DNA of 16,230 bases from an uncultured bacterium (GCA_905215015.1 CAJMOS010000069.1:1-16230), one strand, 5' to 3'; shown: positions 7,837 through 15,284, counted from the stretch's first letter. Notes: generated from the letters alone by a model not told the origin. Numbers and translations: made by a program.

Positions 7837-8685
7837 TCACGGTTCCCCGAAGAATTCGGCCAGCACCTGCCGGAACTCCTCCAGGTCGGACTGGGTGATC
7901 TTCAGCTCCACCCCTTCGGAAAGGGACAGCGGTTTGGTGTACTTCCAGCCGCACTCCTTCCTGGCCATGGATTCAAGGTACTCAAAAGGTTCTACCGACC
8001 TTCCGTCCTCGTGCACCATCGAGGACCGGGCCAAATGGCAGAACATCAGCACCACCGGGCGCGATTCGGTATCATCGAACACATCGACGAAGGCAAGGGC
8101 CTTCTTCAATTCCGCAGTGAATGCGGACGCGTCGAACAGGCTCCGTGCGGCGGCCGCCAGTTCATGGGCGCAGTGGCCGACTATGCCGAAATGGGCGGCC
8201 ATCGGCGCATAGACAAGCGCGTCATCCAGCGACGAGACACAGAGTGCCGGAGTCTCTTCACCCTCATGGGCCAGCAGTTCCGGCATGATCCATTCCATGA
8301 CCTCGCGAAGGTCTTCCCGGTCAAGATCCGTGTACCTGCCAAGCAAATTCCAGGAGTCCCCCTCATGCGGATACAGGACGGCGCTGTACTTCCAGGGACT
8401 CTGCTTGAGCATGTGGTAGAGTTCCTTCGCCGCGAACCAGAGATGCTCCCGGAACATGGGGATATCCTCCTGCTCCATTTCCAGCACGTTGCGGTCCGTC
8501 CCGTGAAACACGGGCACCGGTATCATCGTCTCGTCTGAAGGGAACTGCCTCGCCAAATAGTCCCGAAGCTGTCCAGGGCCCAACCCGTTTCCCCCTTCCC
8601 CGCACTTGTAGATGGTCCCTTGCTTCCTATCGGCCAGGTCCAATGTCACAGCCAAAGAGGTTCCTGCTTCTTCCTTCCTGCACAT
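7837..8685 (-). CDS. Unrecognised protein, paralogue B of the helicase-flanking pair (FHGTD/RPVVLM family)
   Basis: The product has 282 residues from the ATG at 8685. AAGGAGG lies 7 bases upstream, and the in-frame extension to 8973 would run back through the kinase gene, so it was discarded. Blocks shared with the gene at 1056-1841: FHGTD..VLEM (60-70), YAPMAAHFGIVGHCAHELAAAA (159-180), RPVVLM (209-214) and a late WKYTKPLSL strand (247-255). By eye FHGTD..VLEM matches 9 of 11 positions and the YA..FG block 13 of 25. B has a longer, less conserved N-terminus (about 50 residues before the FHGTD strand). No known domain is recognised; an ADP-ribosyltransferase-like fold is conceivable, with H61 and Y159 as candidate site residues. 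It is the promoter-proximal gene of the left block and precedes the helicase by 109 nt, so the two are probably co-transcribed. No signal peptide or transmembrane segment is seen. Confidence 0.82.
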   Translation of the reverse strand: MCRKEEAGTSLAVTLDLADRKQGTIYKCGEGGNGLGPGQLRDYLARQFPSDETMIPVPVFHGTDRNVLEMEQEDIPMFREHLWFAAKELYHMLKQSPWKYSAVLYPHEGDSWNLLGRYTDLDREDLREVMEWIMPELLAHEGEETPALCVSSLDDALVYAPMAAHFGIVGHCAHELAAAARSLFDASAFTAELKKALAFVDVFDDTESRPVVLMFCHLARSSMVHEDGRSVEPFEYLESMARKECGWKYTKPLSLSEGVELKITQSDLEEFRQVLAEFFGEP

Positions 8686-8692
8686 CTGCGCG

Positions 8693-8699
8693 CCTCCTT
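8693..8699 (-). promoter_or_regulatory. Ribosome binding site that decides the start of paralogue B
   Basis: A full AAGGAGG lies 7 bases before the ATG at 8685 on the minus strand. It fixes a 282-residue product and leaves a 191-base gap to the upstream kinase gene. Confidence 0.85.
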
Positions 8700-8745
8700 G
8701 ATTGCATGGTAATGAAGGAAGAAAGAACCAAACGCAGAACTTCTC

Positions 8746-8772
8746 ACAATACAGAAAAAGGCAGAATGTCAA
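8746..8772 (-). promoter_or_regulatory. Candidate promoter of the helicase / paralogue block
   Basis: On the minus strand a perfect -35 box TTGACA (8767-8772) is followed after 15 bases by TATTGT (8746-8751), which matches TATAAT at four of six positions. The short spacer is a weakness. The site lies in the 191-base gap between the kinase stop and paralogue B and would give the left block its own promoter. No strong terminator for the upstream operon was seen in this gap, so read-through is also possible. Confidence 0.4.
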
Positions 8773-8876
8773 ACTGTTTCGAGAACCCCTCCTCAAGAAA
8801 ACCGATACAACCGGTGTATGTCCCCACGACAAAAACGGACAACCACAAACACAAAAGATTCCTTTCCGCACCACCA

Positions 8877-9809
8877 TCAAAGCGCTTCGACCGAAATCCG
8901 GGGAAGAATCCATTCCAAATCCGTTTTGTGAAGATGCCCGACTTTTGCGGTCAACGTGTTGGCCACCCCACACGCCATGGAGAACTTGATCGCCTCAATC
9001 GGAGATGAGCCACCAATCATTGCATGGCAGAATCCTGCGACTGACGAGTCCCCGCTTCCGATGGTGGAAACGACAGGCACCTTGGGAACATGGACCCAGA
9101 AGGCCCCTTGAGCAGAAACGAAAATCGCTCCATTGCCACCCAAAGAAACCAGAACGTGCTCGGCTCCCTTTTCCCGAAGCTTTCTCGCGAGACCAACCAC
9201 GTCTTGTTCCGTCAAAGCACCCTCCACGTCAAACAACGAGGCCAATTCCTCTTTATTCGGTTTTGCAAGTACAAACGGTGCGGGAAACGATCCTTTCAGA
9301 TATTGGCGGTTCGCATCCACAACACATCGTGCGTGATGGTTGGTTGCAATGATAGCGACCTGCTGATAGATGTTCCAATCCATACCGTACATCGGAAGCC
9401 CGGAACAAACAACCAAATCATTCGGCGACAGCCTGCTTTCCAGCTTGTCGAGGAATTCCTTTTGCCGCACAAGAGATACCTTCTCTCCATCCTCGGTCAG
9501 TTCCGTCTCCTCCCCAGCCGCGTGGTCGATAATGTTGATCGTGCAGCGGGTCTCTCCTTCATGAGGGAAATAATGCGAAACGATATGGAGATTGTCGATT
9601 TCCTGTTTGATAAGGTTGCCGTTGCCGCCTCCGACAAACGCATAGAACTCACATACATCGCCAAGCTCACTCAGAATACGAGCGACATTCACCCCTTTCC
9701 CTCCGGGAATGATATCAGGATGATTCCCATGGAACTGGGCACCTTTGTGGAAGTGGTCGATGTAATACATACGGTCAATCGTCGGGTTCAAGCAAAGCAC
9801 ATGGATCAC
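8877..9809 (-). CDS. PfkB-family sugar-phosphate kinase (1-phosphofructokinase / tagatose-6-phosphate kinase type)
   Basis: The 310-residue product is a cytoplasmic ATP-dependent kinase that probably phosphorylates a ketose phosphate or sugar ahead of aldolase cleavage. It shows the LacC/FruK hallmarks: LNPTIDR at 7-13, the substrate-binding GGKGVNVA at 36-43, KPNKEEL at 183-189 and the ATP/anion-hole motif GSGDS at 251-255 with catalytic D254. The usual motif is GAGDS, so A252 is replaced by Ser, a mild change. The start is GTG at 9809, not the GTG at 9818: GGGAGG lies 8 bases upstream of 9809, and the start overlaps the aldolase stop as GTGA, a typical translational coupling. The adjacent aldolase argues that the two enzymes act in series. 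The specificity (fructose-1-P, tagatose-6-P, sulfofructose or other) cannot be read from the sequence. Confidence 0.9.
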   Translation of the reverse strand: MIHVLCLNPTIDRMYYIDHFHKGAQFHGNHPDIIPGGKGVNVARILSELGDVCEFYAFVGGGNGNLIKQEIDNLHIVSHYFPHEGETRCTINIIDHAAGEETELTEDGEKVSLVRQKEFLDKLESRLSPNDLVVCSGLPMYGMDWNIYQQVAIIATNHHARCVVDANRQYLKGSFPAPFVLAKPNKEELASLFDVEGALTEQDVVGLARKLREKGAEHVLVSLGGNGAIFVSAQGAFWVHVPKVPVVSTIGSGDSSVAGFCHAMIGGSSPIEAIKFSMACGVANTLTAKVGHLHKTDLEWILPRISVEAL

Positions 9810-10738
9810 TTCGTCCACCTCCCAGCGCTGTGCAATACTGAGGTGAATTTATGCTCCACCTCCCGCTCGAATGCATCGTAGGCAGGTCTGAGATACTTAC
9901 GGGGATCATAAATGTCAGGCTTTTCTCTCAGGAAAGAACGGATCCTCGTAGTGGTCACGATGAAGTTATCCACATCCATGTTCACCTTGCGGATGCCAAG
10001 AGAAACTGCCTTCGCGACGTCTTCTTCGGGACACATCTTCCAACTTGGCACTTTCGCACCGACTTCATTGCACGCGGCAATCAGTTCTGCAGGCAAAGAA
10101 GCACCTCCATGAAACACGAACGGATATCCAGGCGCCACGGCTACGATCCGTCGCAAAAGGTCGAATGCAATTCGGGGACACGTGTCGGAAATCACTCCTC
10201 CATGGGAAGTACCTACAGACACGGCAAGAGCATCGCACCCGGTACGATCGATAAAATCCCGGACGGCCTCAGGCTTGGTGAATTCGGCATGTCCGGCATA
10301 CACGGTGTCTTCAAAACCCGGAATACGACCAAGTTCAGCTTCAATCCAGACGCCTCTTTCATGGGCATAGGAGACTATCGACCGGGTCTTCTCGACGTTT
10401 TCCTCGTATGGCAGTGCGGACCCGTCGAACATGACGGCCTGCACTCCAGCAGCAATCGCCTCCTTGCAGTTCTCAATGGTTTTGCAATGGTCATGCTGGA
10501 TGAAAACAGGAGCTTTGCATGCTTCGGCGTACATTTTCAGCATTCTGACAAAAAGGCCGAGGTCTTTCACGTATGCCCTGGCTCCCATGGAAACCTGGAT
10601 GATCGCCGGGGCCTTCTGGTTCTCCGCGGCGCCAAGCACCGCTTGCACCGACTCCAACGAGTAGACATTGAAAGCACCAAGGGCGAAATTTCCCTTGTCC
10701 GCCATTGCATATAACGCGTTCGGAGTTTGCAATGCCAT
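9806..10738 (-). CDS. Class II (zinc) sugar-bisphosphate aldolase, fructose/tagatose type
   Basis: The 310-residue cytoplasmic enzyme is predicted to cleave a ketose (bis)phosphate to dihydroxyacetone phosphate and an aldehyde. Family marks: GAFNVYSLES near the N-terminus, catalytic Asp and zinc His in QHDHC (D83, H84), metal-site Glu in EAELG (E134), zinc His in GTSHGG (H179) and FHGGAS (H210), and the C-terminal YDPRKYLRPAYDAF typical of the longer class II Fba proteins. The phosphate-binding loop normally reads N-I-D-[ST]-D; here it is N-M-D-V-D (253-257), and HLDHG is HDHC, so the substrate may differ from fructose-1,6-bisphosphate. GAGGAGG lies 7 bases before the ATG. It follows the hydrolase by 16 nt and overlaps the kinase by 4 nt. 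Class is confident; exact substrate is not. Confidence 0.9.
   Translation of the reverse strand: MALQTPNALYAMADKGNFALGAFNVYSLESVQAVLGAAENQKAPAIIQVSMGARAYVKDLGLFVRMLKMYAEACKAPVFIQHDHCKTIENCKEAIAAGVQAVMFDGSALPYEENVEKTRSIVSYAHERGVWIEAELGRIPGFEDTVYAGHAEFTKPEAVRDFIDRTGCDALAVSVGTSHGGVISDTCPRIAFDLLRRIVAVAPGYPFVFHGGASLPAELIAACNEVGAKVPSWKMCPEEDVAKAVSLGIRKVNMDVDNFIVTTTRIRSFLREKPDIYDPRKYLRPAYDAFEREVEHKFTSVLHSAGRWTK
9818..9823 (-). promoter_or_regulatory. Ribosome binding site that decides the kinase start
   Basis: The minus strand reads GGGAGG, then 8 bases, then GTG (9807-9809). The site lies inside the end of the aldolase gene. An upstream GTG at 9818 would overlap the site itself and is rejected. 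Confidence 0.75.
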
Positions 10739-10754
10739 ATGAATTCCTCCTCGT

Positions 10755-11525
10755 TTATTTCTGTATGATCACAGAACCAATTGCATTCCAGACTGCGTAT
10801 TGGTTCACATCCGTATTGAACCAGGCGTGCCTTTTCCCCTCGAAAGGGATGACGGCAACCTGGTTTCCTTGCGCCCTGAGCGTGTCAGCCATGCGGAGAC
10901 ATTCCTCATAGGGGACAACCGTATCCGCCGTACCATGCAAAAAGGTAAATGAACAATCATGATATGGATTCTGGCAGGGAGATGCCTCCGGGAACACCAA
11001 ATGGCGGTCGACTTCCTCCAGCCGGAAATACCGGGTCAGCGAATCACGTTCCTGCGGGTTCCGTTCCCAAAATGATTCCAAGTCAAAAATGCCATTGAGC
11101 GCGATCGCGTGCGTCGGCAGGAAACCGGATGGAATCGCATGGCGTTTCCTCCATGCCCCGCTCATGGCAAGAAGCAGAATATTGGCACCCGGGGAGCCAC
11201 CTATCAGAAACATGCGCCGGGGGTCAATCCCTAGGGCCACCGCATGTTGCACCATCCAGTCGATGGTTTCCACCACATCCGTCACCGCCCCAGGATAGGG
11301 AGAGACCTTCGCCGTCCGATATTGGACGGAAACACAAACCGTGCCATATTGCCAGGCAAGATACGAAGCGGCTCCAAGGAATTGGTCCTTGTCCCCTCCC
11401 ACAAAGCCGCCTCCATGGACAAACAACAGGGAGGTCCGATTGGCAAGATTGTCTTCTGGCTTGAAAACATCCAGGACAATCTCGTGTCGATCGCGGCACA
11501 TCAAACGATAATCCCTGACCAGCAT
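10755..11525 (-). CDS. Alpha/beta-hydrolase, HGGG-type esterase/lipase-like
   Basis: The 256-residue product lacks a signal peptide and is probably cytoplasmic. Features of the esterase/lipase (HSL/BD-FAE-like) branch are clear: oxyanion loop FVHGGGF (HGGG 37-40), nucleophile elbow GGSPG (S111), acid in HGTADTVVP (D201) and histidine in GKRHAWF (H233), so the triad is complete. Likely role is to remove an acyl or other ester group from the imported compound before phosphorylation and cleavage; this is inferred from context only. Start: the reading frame opens at GTG 11552 directly after the previous stop, with ATGs at 11549, 11540 and 11525. Only the ATG at 11525 has a good ribosome site (GGGAGG, 7 bases), so it was chosen. 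It lies 27 nt after the binding-protein gene and 16 nt before the aldolase. Confidence 0.87.
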   Translation of the reverse strand: MLVRDYRLMCRDRHEIVLDVFKPEDNLANRTSLLFVHGGGFVGGDKDQFLGAASYLAWQYGTVCVSVQYRTAKVSPYPGAVTDVVETIDWMVQHAVALGIDPRRMFLIGGSPGANILLLAMSGAWRKRHAIPSGFLPTHAIALNGIFDLESFWERNPQERDSLTRYFRLEEVDRHLVFPEASPCQNPYHDCSFTFLHGTADTVVPYEECLRMADTLRAQGNQVAVIPFEGKRHAWFNTDVNQYAVWNAIGSVIIQK

Positions 11526-11532
11526 GTCCAGA

Positions 11533-11538
11533 CCTCCC
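11533..11538 (-). promoter_or_regulatory. Ribosome binding site that decides the hydrolase start
   Basis: GGGAGG, TCTGGAC, ATG on the minus strand selects 11525 over three in-frame upstream starts that lack such a site. Confidence 0.7.
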
Positions 11539-11552
11539 ATTCTTCCCATCAC

Positions 11553-12599
11553 TCAGTTGACGCCGATATCCTTCATCGCTTGTTTCAGGTAATCGAACTT
11601 CACGTAGGTAGAGGGATCGACATCAAACTTCGGGTCAAGCAGGCCGGCATCCAGGAACATCTTGTTGATGATGCCGTACCATTTCATTGCGGTCCCGTCA
11701 TCAACCAGCTGCTTCAGTTCGCTGTTGCTCAGCCAATTGGTCTTCGTGACGACCAACGCGGCGGTAGCCTCGTCCGTGTTGATGAACTTGGCGACTTTCT
11801 TGACCGTATCCTGCATGTGGTCATAGCGGTACTGGGAACCCTTCAGGTATGCCCGCAGGAATCTCACGACGACATCCTCGTTCTTGTTGAGGAACTTGCT
11901 GGTGGTGACCCAGCTGTTGGTGAACACGGCATCAGGCAGGAAATCCTTGGAACTGGAAAGCGTCAGGACCTTATCGGCTCCCATATCCTTCCGGATCTGG
12001 TCGGTGTACGGAGCCTCGATGGAGATGGCGTCGATCTTGCCTGTCATGAACGCGGTGACCTTTGCCGAGGCATCCATATTGATCATGTTGACGTCGGTCT
12101 TTTGCATGCCGTTCAGCTGCAAAGCCATGGAAAGCACCAGTTCGCTGGTCGTGCCAGCGGAAATGGCAACATTCTTGCCCTTCAAATCCTGCATAGCCTT
12201 GATGCCGCTGTCCGCCCTGGCAAGAATCTCGCCGCTGATATCCGTGCTATCCAAGGCAAGAATCACGCATTGCCCTTTCGGAGCAAACACATGGGCTCCA
12301 ACTCCGAGATATCCCAGGTCAATGTCCCCGGAGGCCATGGCAGCCAATTCCGTGGCTCCACTGGTGAACTGCACCAGTTCGACATCCAGGTTCTCTTGGT
12401 CGAAATATCCGTTATCCAAGGCATTCAATACTGCTCCGGCACCGGTAACATGGGGGTGATAGGCAATTTTGATTTTCGTCCTTGCCGGTGCTGCAGTCCC
12501 AGTAGCACCGCTACCCTCTGACGCACCTTGAGCAAAAACACCCAACATCGCCACACATGCCATCAGCATGCATGCAACCAAACGCATCGACTTCTTCAT
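11553..12599 (-). CDS. ABC transporter substrate-binding protein, SsuA/TauA/NMT1 type
   Basis: The 348-residue periplasmic receptor of the importer encoded just upstream. The N-terminus is a signal peptide: MKKSMR, hydrophobic core, then VFA before QGASEGS, suggesting signal peptidase I cleavage after about residue 23. Cysteines at 10 and 15 (LVAC, LMAC) resemble lipoboxes but lie too close to the N-terminus to be convincing. The mature part begins KIKIAYHPHVTGAGAVLNALDNGYF, followed by GATELAAMASGDIDLGYLG and DLKGKNVAISAGTTSELVLSMAL, the usual pattern of the sulfonate/nitrate/thiamine-precursor binding family. Ligand is not predictable from this. AAGGAGG stands 6 bases before the ATG. The gene follows the ATPase after 42 nt containing a small hairpin and precedes the hydrolase. 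Its presence with sugar-processing enzymes is odd for this receptor class, which usually serves sulfonates, nitrate or pyrimidine precursors. Confidence 0.92.
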   Translation of the reverse strand: MKKSMRLVACMLMACVAMLGVFAQGASEGSGATGTAAPARTKIKIAYHPHVTGAGAVLNALDNGYFDQENLDVELVQFTSGATELAAMASGDIDLGYLGVGAHVFAPKGQCVILALDSTDISGEILARADSGIKAMQDLKGKNVAISAGTTSELVLSMALQLNGMQKTDVNMINMDASAKVTAFMTGKIDAISIEAPYTDQIRKDMGADKVLTLSSSKDFLPDAVFTNSWVTTSKFLNKNEDVVVRFLRAYLKGSQYRYDHMQDTVKKVAKFINTDEATAALVVTKTNWLSNSELKQLVDDGTAMKWYGIINKMFLDAGLLDPKFDVDPSTYVKFDYLKQAMKDIGVN

Positions 12600-12617
12600 A
12601 TGAGTCCTCCTTTTCAG

Positions 12618-12629
12618 CCCGTTTTCGGG
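12618..12629 (-). repeat. Small CCCG-AAAA-CGGG stem-loop before the binding-protein gene
   Basis: A 4-bp GC stem with an A-rich tetraloop in the transcript lies in the 42-base gap between ATPase and binding protein, just ahead of its ribosome site. It may protect or set mRNA ends so that the receptor is made in excess. It is short, so chance is possible. Confidence 0.25.
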
Positions 12630-12641
12630 ATGTGCGGTTCA

Positions 12642-13415
12642 CTATTTCGTGTGAGCAAGGTATTCCCTGTAGACCTTGTTCCAAATGAGATTCTTGATCT
12701 CGTTGTACTGGGGAGTCAGCTTGGTTTCCTGGTTGCGCGGATAAGGAAGATCAATAGGCATGATTTCCCGGATCCGTCCAGGTCCTGCGCTCATAATGAC
12801 TACGCGCGTCGCAAGCAGGACAGCCTCGTCGACATCATGCGTGATGAAGAAACAAGTCTTCTTTTCTGTCTGCCAGGTCTGCAACAGGTTTTCCTGAAGC
12901 TGGGCCCTCGTCTGGGCATCCAAGGCTCCGAACGGCTCGTCCATCAACAACACCTCCGGATTGGTGGCGTAGGCACGCGCCAAAGCGACACGTTGCTTCA
13001 TGCCTCCGGACAGTTCCTTCGGATAGGAATTGACGAACTTGTCCAGACCGACGATATGGATATACTTGCGGGCTACAGCCTCCCGCTCGCTCTTCGGCAC
13101 ATGCTTCATCGCCATGCCGAACTCGACGTTCTTGAGTACGGTAAGCCAAGGATACAGGGCATACTGTTGGAATACGACGCCCTTCCCACGCCCTGGACCG
13201 GAAACTTCTTCTCCATGCACCCTGATGGTCCCCGTCGTCGGCTTGAGCAGACCGGAAATCATGCTGAGCAATGTGGTCTTGCCGCATCCGGAAGGTCCGA
13301 CGACACAGATGAACTCATTCTTTTCCGCGGAGAAATTTACCGTATCAAGGGCAAGATACGGACCATTCTTCGTCTCATACGTCTTTGACACATCGATGAC
13401 TTCAATTTCAGGCAT
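12642..13415 (-). CDS. ABC transporter ATP-binding protein, SsuB/TauB/NrtD type
   Basis: The 257-residue ATPase of the importer, peripheral on the inner face of the membrane. All motifs are intact: Walker A GPSGCGKT (40-47), Q-loop VVFQQ (Q83), signature LSGGMKQ (135-141), Walker B LLMDEP (D159, E160), D-loop GALD and H-loop THDVDEA (H193). The sequence after the Q-loop (YALYPWLTVLKNVEFG) and length are typical for the nitrate/sulfonate/taurine subfamily. The start overlaps the permease stop by 8 nt and has AGGAGG 9 bases upstream, within the permease end, so translation is coupled. The C-terminus has the family's usual MPIDLPYPR segment. Confidence 0.94.
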   Translation of the reverse strand: MPEIEVIDVSKTYETKNGPYLALDTVNFSAEKNEFICVVGPSGCGKTTLLSMISGLLKPTTGTIRVHGEEVSGPGRGKGVVFQQYALYPWLTVLKNVEFGMAMKHVPKSEREAVARKYIHIVGLDKFVNSYPKELSGGMKQRVALARAYATNPEVLLMDEPFGALDAQTRAQLQENLLQTWQTEKKTCFFITHDVDEAVLLATRVVIMSAGPGRIREIMPIDLPYPRNQETKLTPQYNEIKNLIWNKVYREYLAHTK

Positions 13416-14196
13416 TGTCTTTTACCTCCTGCCAAGAAGTAAGGATCCGCTCCAAAAGCAGCACGATCTTGTCCAGGCAAAAGCCGATGACCCCAATGAC
13501 CAGAATTCCCATCAGAACGACATCCATGCGGAAGTACATGCCCGCCTGCTGGATCATCATTCCCAAGCCAGTGGCGGCACCGGTAAGCTCGGCAGCGACC
13601 AACGTCGTGAGTGCGGTGGCAATGCCAAGTCTGATTGCGGTAAAGATGTAAGGAACTGTTGCCGGGACTACCACATGCAGAAAAATCTGTCCGTCTGTCG
13701 CATCAAACACGCGGGCCGCCTTGATGAGTGTGTAGTCCACATTACGGACACCTTGATAAATCGTCACGACCATGGTCAAGAAAACGGCAAAAAAGATAAT
13801 GGCGACCTTCGCAGAGGTACCGATACCAAGCAACGCAATGACAAGCGGAATCAAGGCAATCGGCGGAATAGTTCGCAGAAACTGGATCCAAGGCTCGACG
13901 ATCGTACGGAATCCGGTATACCAGCCAAGCAGGAATGCGACGGGAATCGAAACCACGAAGCCAAGGAAGAAACCTGCCAGGACCCTGAACAAACTGTCAC
14001 GGATCTGGATTTCAAGATATCCGCTTTTCAGGTTCACAAACAAAGCGAGGAACACCTGCCGTGGACCGACGATGACATTACCGATATCAGGCAATTTCGA
14101 AATCAACGTCCAAAGCAGAAAAGCAGAAACCACGGAAATGCAGAGGCATATGGCGCTATACAGCCCTTTATGCTGGAGTTTGAATCTCGTAAACAT
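13408..14196 (-). CDS. ABC transporter permease, SsuC/TauC/NrtB type
   Basis: The 262-residue inner-membrane subunit, probably acting as a homodimer. Several hydrophobic spans are visible: about 13-32, 70-92, 105-122, 127-145, a stretch around 188-205, and 226-246. The cytoplasmic coupling loop is AARVFDATDGQIFLHVVVPA (the EAA-like motif), and the loop FLRTIPPIALIPL is typical of the BPD_transp_1 nitrate/sulfonate group. AAGGAGG lies only 4 bases before the ATG, a short spacing. It is the first structural gene after lacI, with an operator palindrome 19-34 bases upstream of its start codon. It overlaps the ATPase gene by 8 nt. Confidence 0.93.
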   Translation of the reverse strand: MFTRFKLQHKGLYSAICLCISVVSAFLLWTLISKLPDIGNVIVGPRQVFLALFVNLKSGYLEIQIRDSLFRVLAGFFLGFVVSIPVAFLLGWYTGFRTIVEPWIQFLRTIPPIALIPLVIALLGIGTSAKVAIIFFAVFLTMVVTIYQGVRNVDYTLIKAARVFDATDGQIFLHVVVPATVPYIFTAIRLGIATALTTLVAAELTGAATGLGMMIQQAGMYFRMDVVLMGILVIGVIGFCLDKIVLLLERILTSWQEVKDNA

Positions 14197-14214
14197 GTAT
14201 CCTCCTTACTTGCA

Positions 14215-14230
14215 TAGAAAACGTTTTCTA
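14215..14230. promoter_or_regulatory. LacI-family operator O1 (perfect 16-bp palindrome) before the permease
   Basis: TAGAAAACGTTTTCTA is a perfect palindrome with the central CG typical of LacI/GalR-family sites. It lies in the 55-base gap between the lacI stop and the permease ribosome site. Variants of the same sequence flank the lacI promoter. A clear -35/-10 pair was not found in this gap. The operator could control a weak internal promoter or block read-through transcription from lacI. Confidence 0.85.
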
Positions 14231-14251
14231 TTCTTCGTAAAAAAACTTTCT

Positions 14252-15259
14252 TCACAATTTCCTGACGGAATCACCACGCACGATAGGACAAGGAAGCACT
14301 TCTTGCGCCGGAGCCATTTCCGGATTCTGGATATTCGCAATAAGCCTTTGTCCAGCCTTACGACCCATCAGCACGCTATCCTGGCATGCATGGGTAATGG
14401 CATAGGGCAGATACAAATCGGTAGCGATGTTGCCGAAAACAACCAGCGAAACATCCTTCCCCACTTCCAGATGCAAATCATGAAGGGCTCGCAGTGTGCC
14501 GAACGCCATGATGTTGTTCTCACAGACCAAGGCAGTCGGATGGTCTTGCAGCGAAAACAGTTGCCTTACAAACCGGTACGCCTCATCCGCATTGAAGTTG
14601 GAATCGCTGACAAACGACGCGTTGACAGGAACCTGATGGTCGCTGAGAGCTTTCAAAAATCCATCAAGACGTCGTTTTCCCGTTGTCGTCCGAAGCGTGA
14701 CATTGACAACGCCGATCTTCGTGTGTCCTTGGGCAACCAGAAGTTCGGTCAATGCATATGAAACCTGAAAATCATCCCAAAGAATCTGGTTCGCATTTAC
14801 CTGTGTGAGAAATCTATCGACAAGGACTAACGGAATACCGCATGACTGGACTTTCCGGATTGCATCCCTACTCTCATCACCAGCCGTAGCGATGACCAAG
14901 CCATCGACTTTACGGGCGATCAGGGTATTGATGATCTGCTCCTCACGGGCAGGATCATTACCAGATGCAGCGATCATCAAACTATCGCCAATGGTATTGA
15001 CTTCGGCCTCCAACCCCTTGGCAATCTCCATGAAAAACTGGTTGGAAAGATCGGCAATAATCAATGCGACAAGATTTGTGCGGTTGTTTCTGAGGCTTCG
15101 AGCCACAGCATTGGGATGATAGTCCAGCTTCTGCATGGCTGTCAGGACACGGGCTTTCGCAGCCTTGCTCACAGGATAATTCCCATTCACCACACGGGAA
15201 ACCGTGGAAATGGAAACTTGAGCCTCTGCTGCAATGTCTTTGATTGTCGCATCCTTCAT
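14252..15259 (-). CDS. LacI/GalR-family transcriptional repressor
   Basis: The 335-residue regulator has the full family layout. An N-terminal helix-turn-helix (ATIKDIAAEAQVSISTVSRVVNG, residues 4-26) and hinge helix (PNAVARSLRNNRTN) precede a periplasmic-binding-like effector domain (from NLVALIIADLSNQFF at 62 to the end, with VDGLVIATAG, IPLVLVDR and TALVCENNIMAFG). It probably represses the adjacent transport and catabolic genes until an inducer, likely the imported sugar or a phosphorylated intermediate, is bound. Three matching palindromes near its own promoter and before the permease support autoregulation and control of the operon. The start has AAGG 6 bases upstream. The segment usually reading V.GFD is VVFGN here, a minor variation in the effector domain. 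Confidence 0.94.
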   Translation of the reverse strand: MKDATIKDIAAEAQVSISTVSRVVNGNYPVSKAAKARVLTAMQKLDYHPNAVARSLRNNRTNLVALIIADLSNQFFMEIAKGLEAEVNTIGDSLMIAASGNDPAREEQIINTLIARKVDGLVIATAGDESRDAIRKVQSCGIPLVLVDRFLTQVNANQILWDDFQVSYALTELLVAQGHTKIGVVNVTLRTTTGKRRLDGFLKALSDHQVPVNASFVSDSNFNADEAYRFVRQLFSLQDHPTALVCENNIMAFGTLRALHDLHLEVGKDVSLVVFGNIATDLYLPYAITHACQDSVLMGRKAGQRLIANIQNPEMAPAQEVLPCPIVRGDSVRKL

Positions 15260-15268
15260 GGCATACCT

Positions 15269-15284
15269 TAGAAATCGTTTTCTA
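15269..15284. promoter_or_regulatory. LacI-family operator O2 over the lacI transcription start
   Basis: TAGAAATCGTTTTCTA differs from the perfect site at one base. It begins 7 bases below the predicted -10 box and ends next to the lacI ribosome site, where a bound repressor would block initiation. Confidence 0.8.

Noticed and set aside
8805..8819. Possible terminator after the kinase gene (ATACA/TGTAT stem)
   Set aside because: The stem has only 5 AT-rich pairs and is not followed by a U tract.
8686..8973. N-terminal extension of paralogue B to a 378-residue protein
   Set aside because: It overlaps the end of the kinase gene and includes the promoter candidate and ribosome site; it has no counterpart in paralogue A.
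12555..12572. Lipoprotein signal (LVAC or LMAC) in the binding protein
   Set aside because: The cysteines at residues 10 and 15 leave too short a hydrophobic core before them; the VFA site at residue 23 fits signal peptidase I better.
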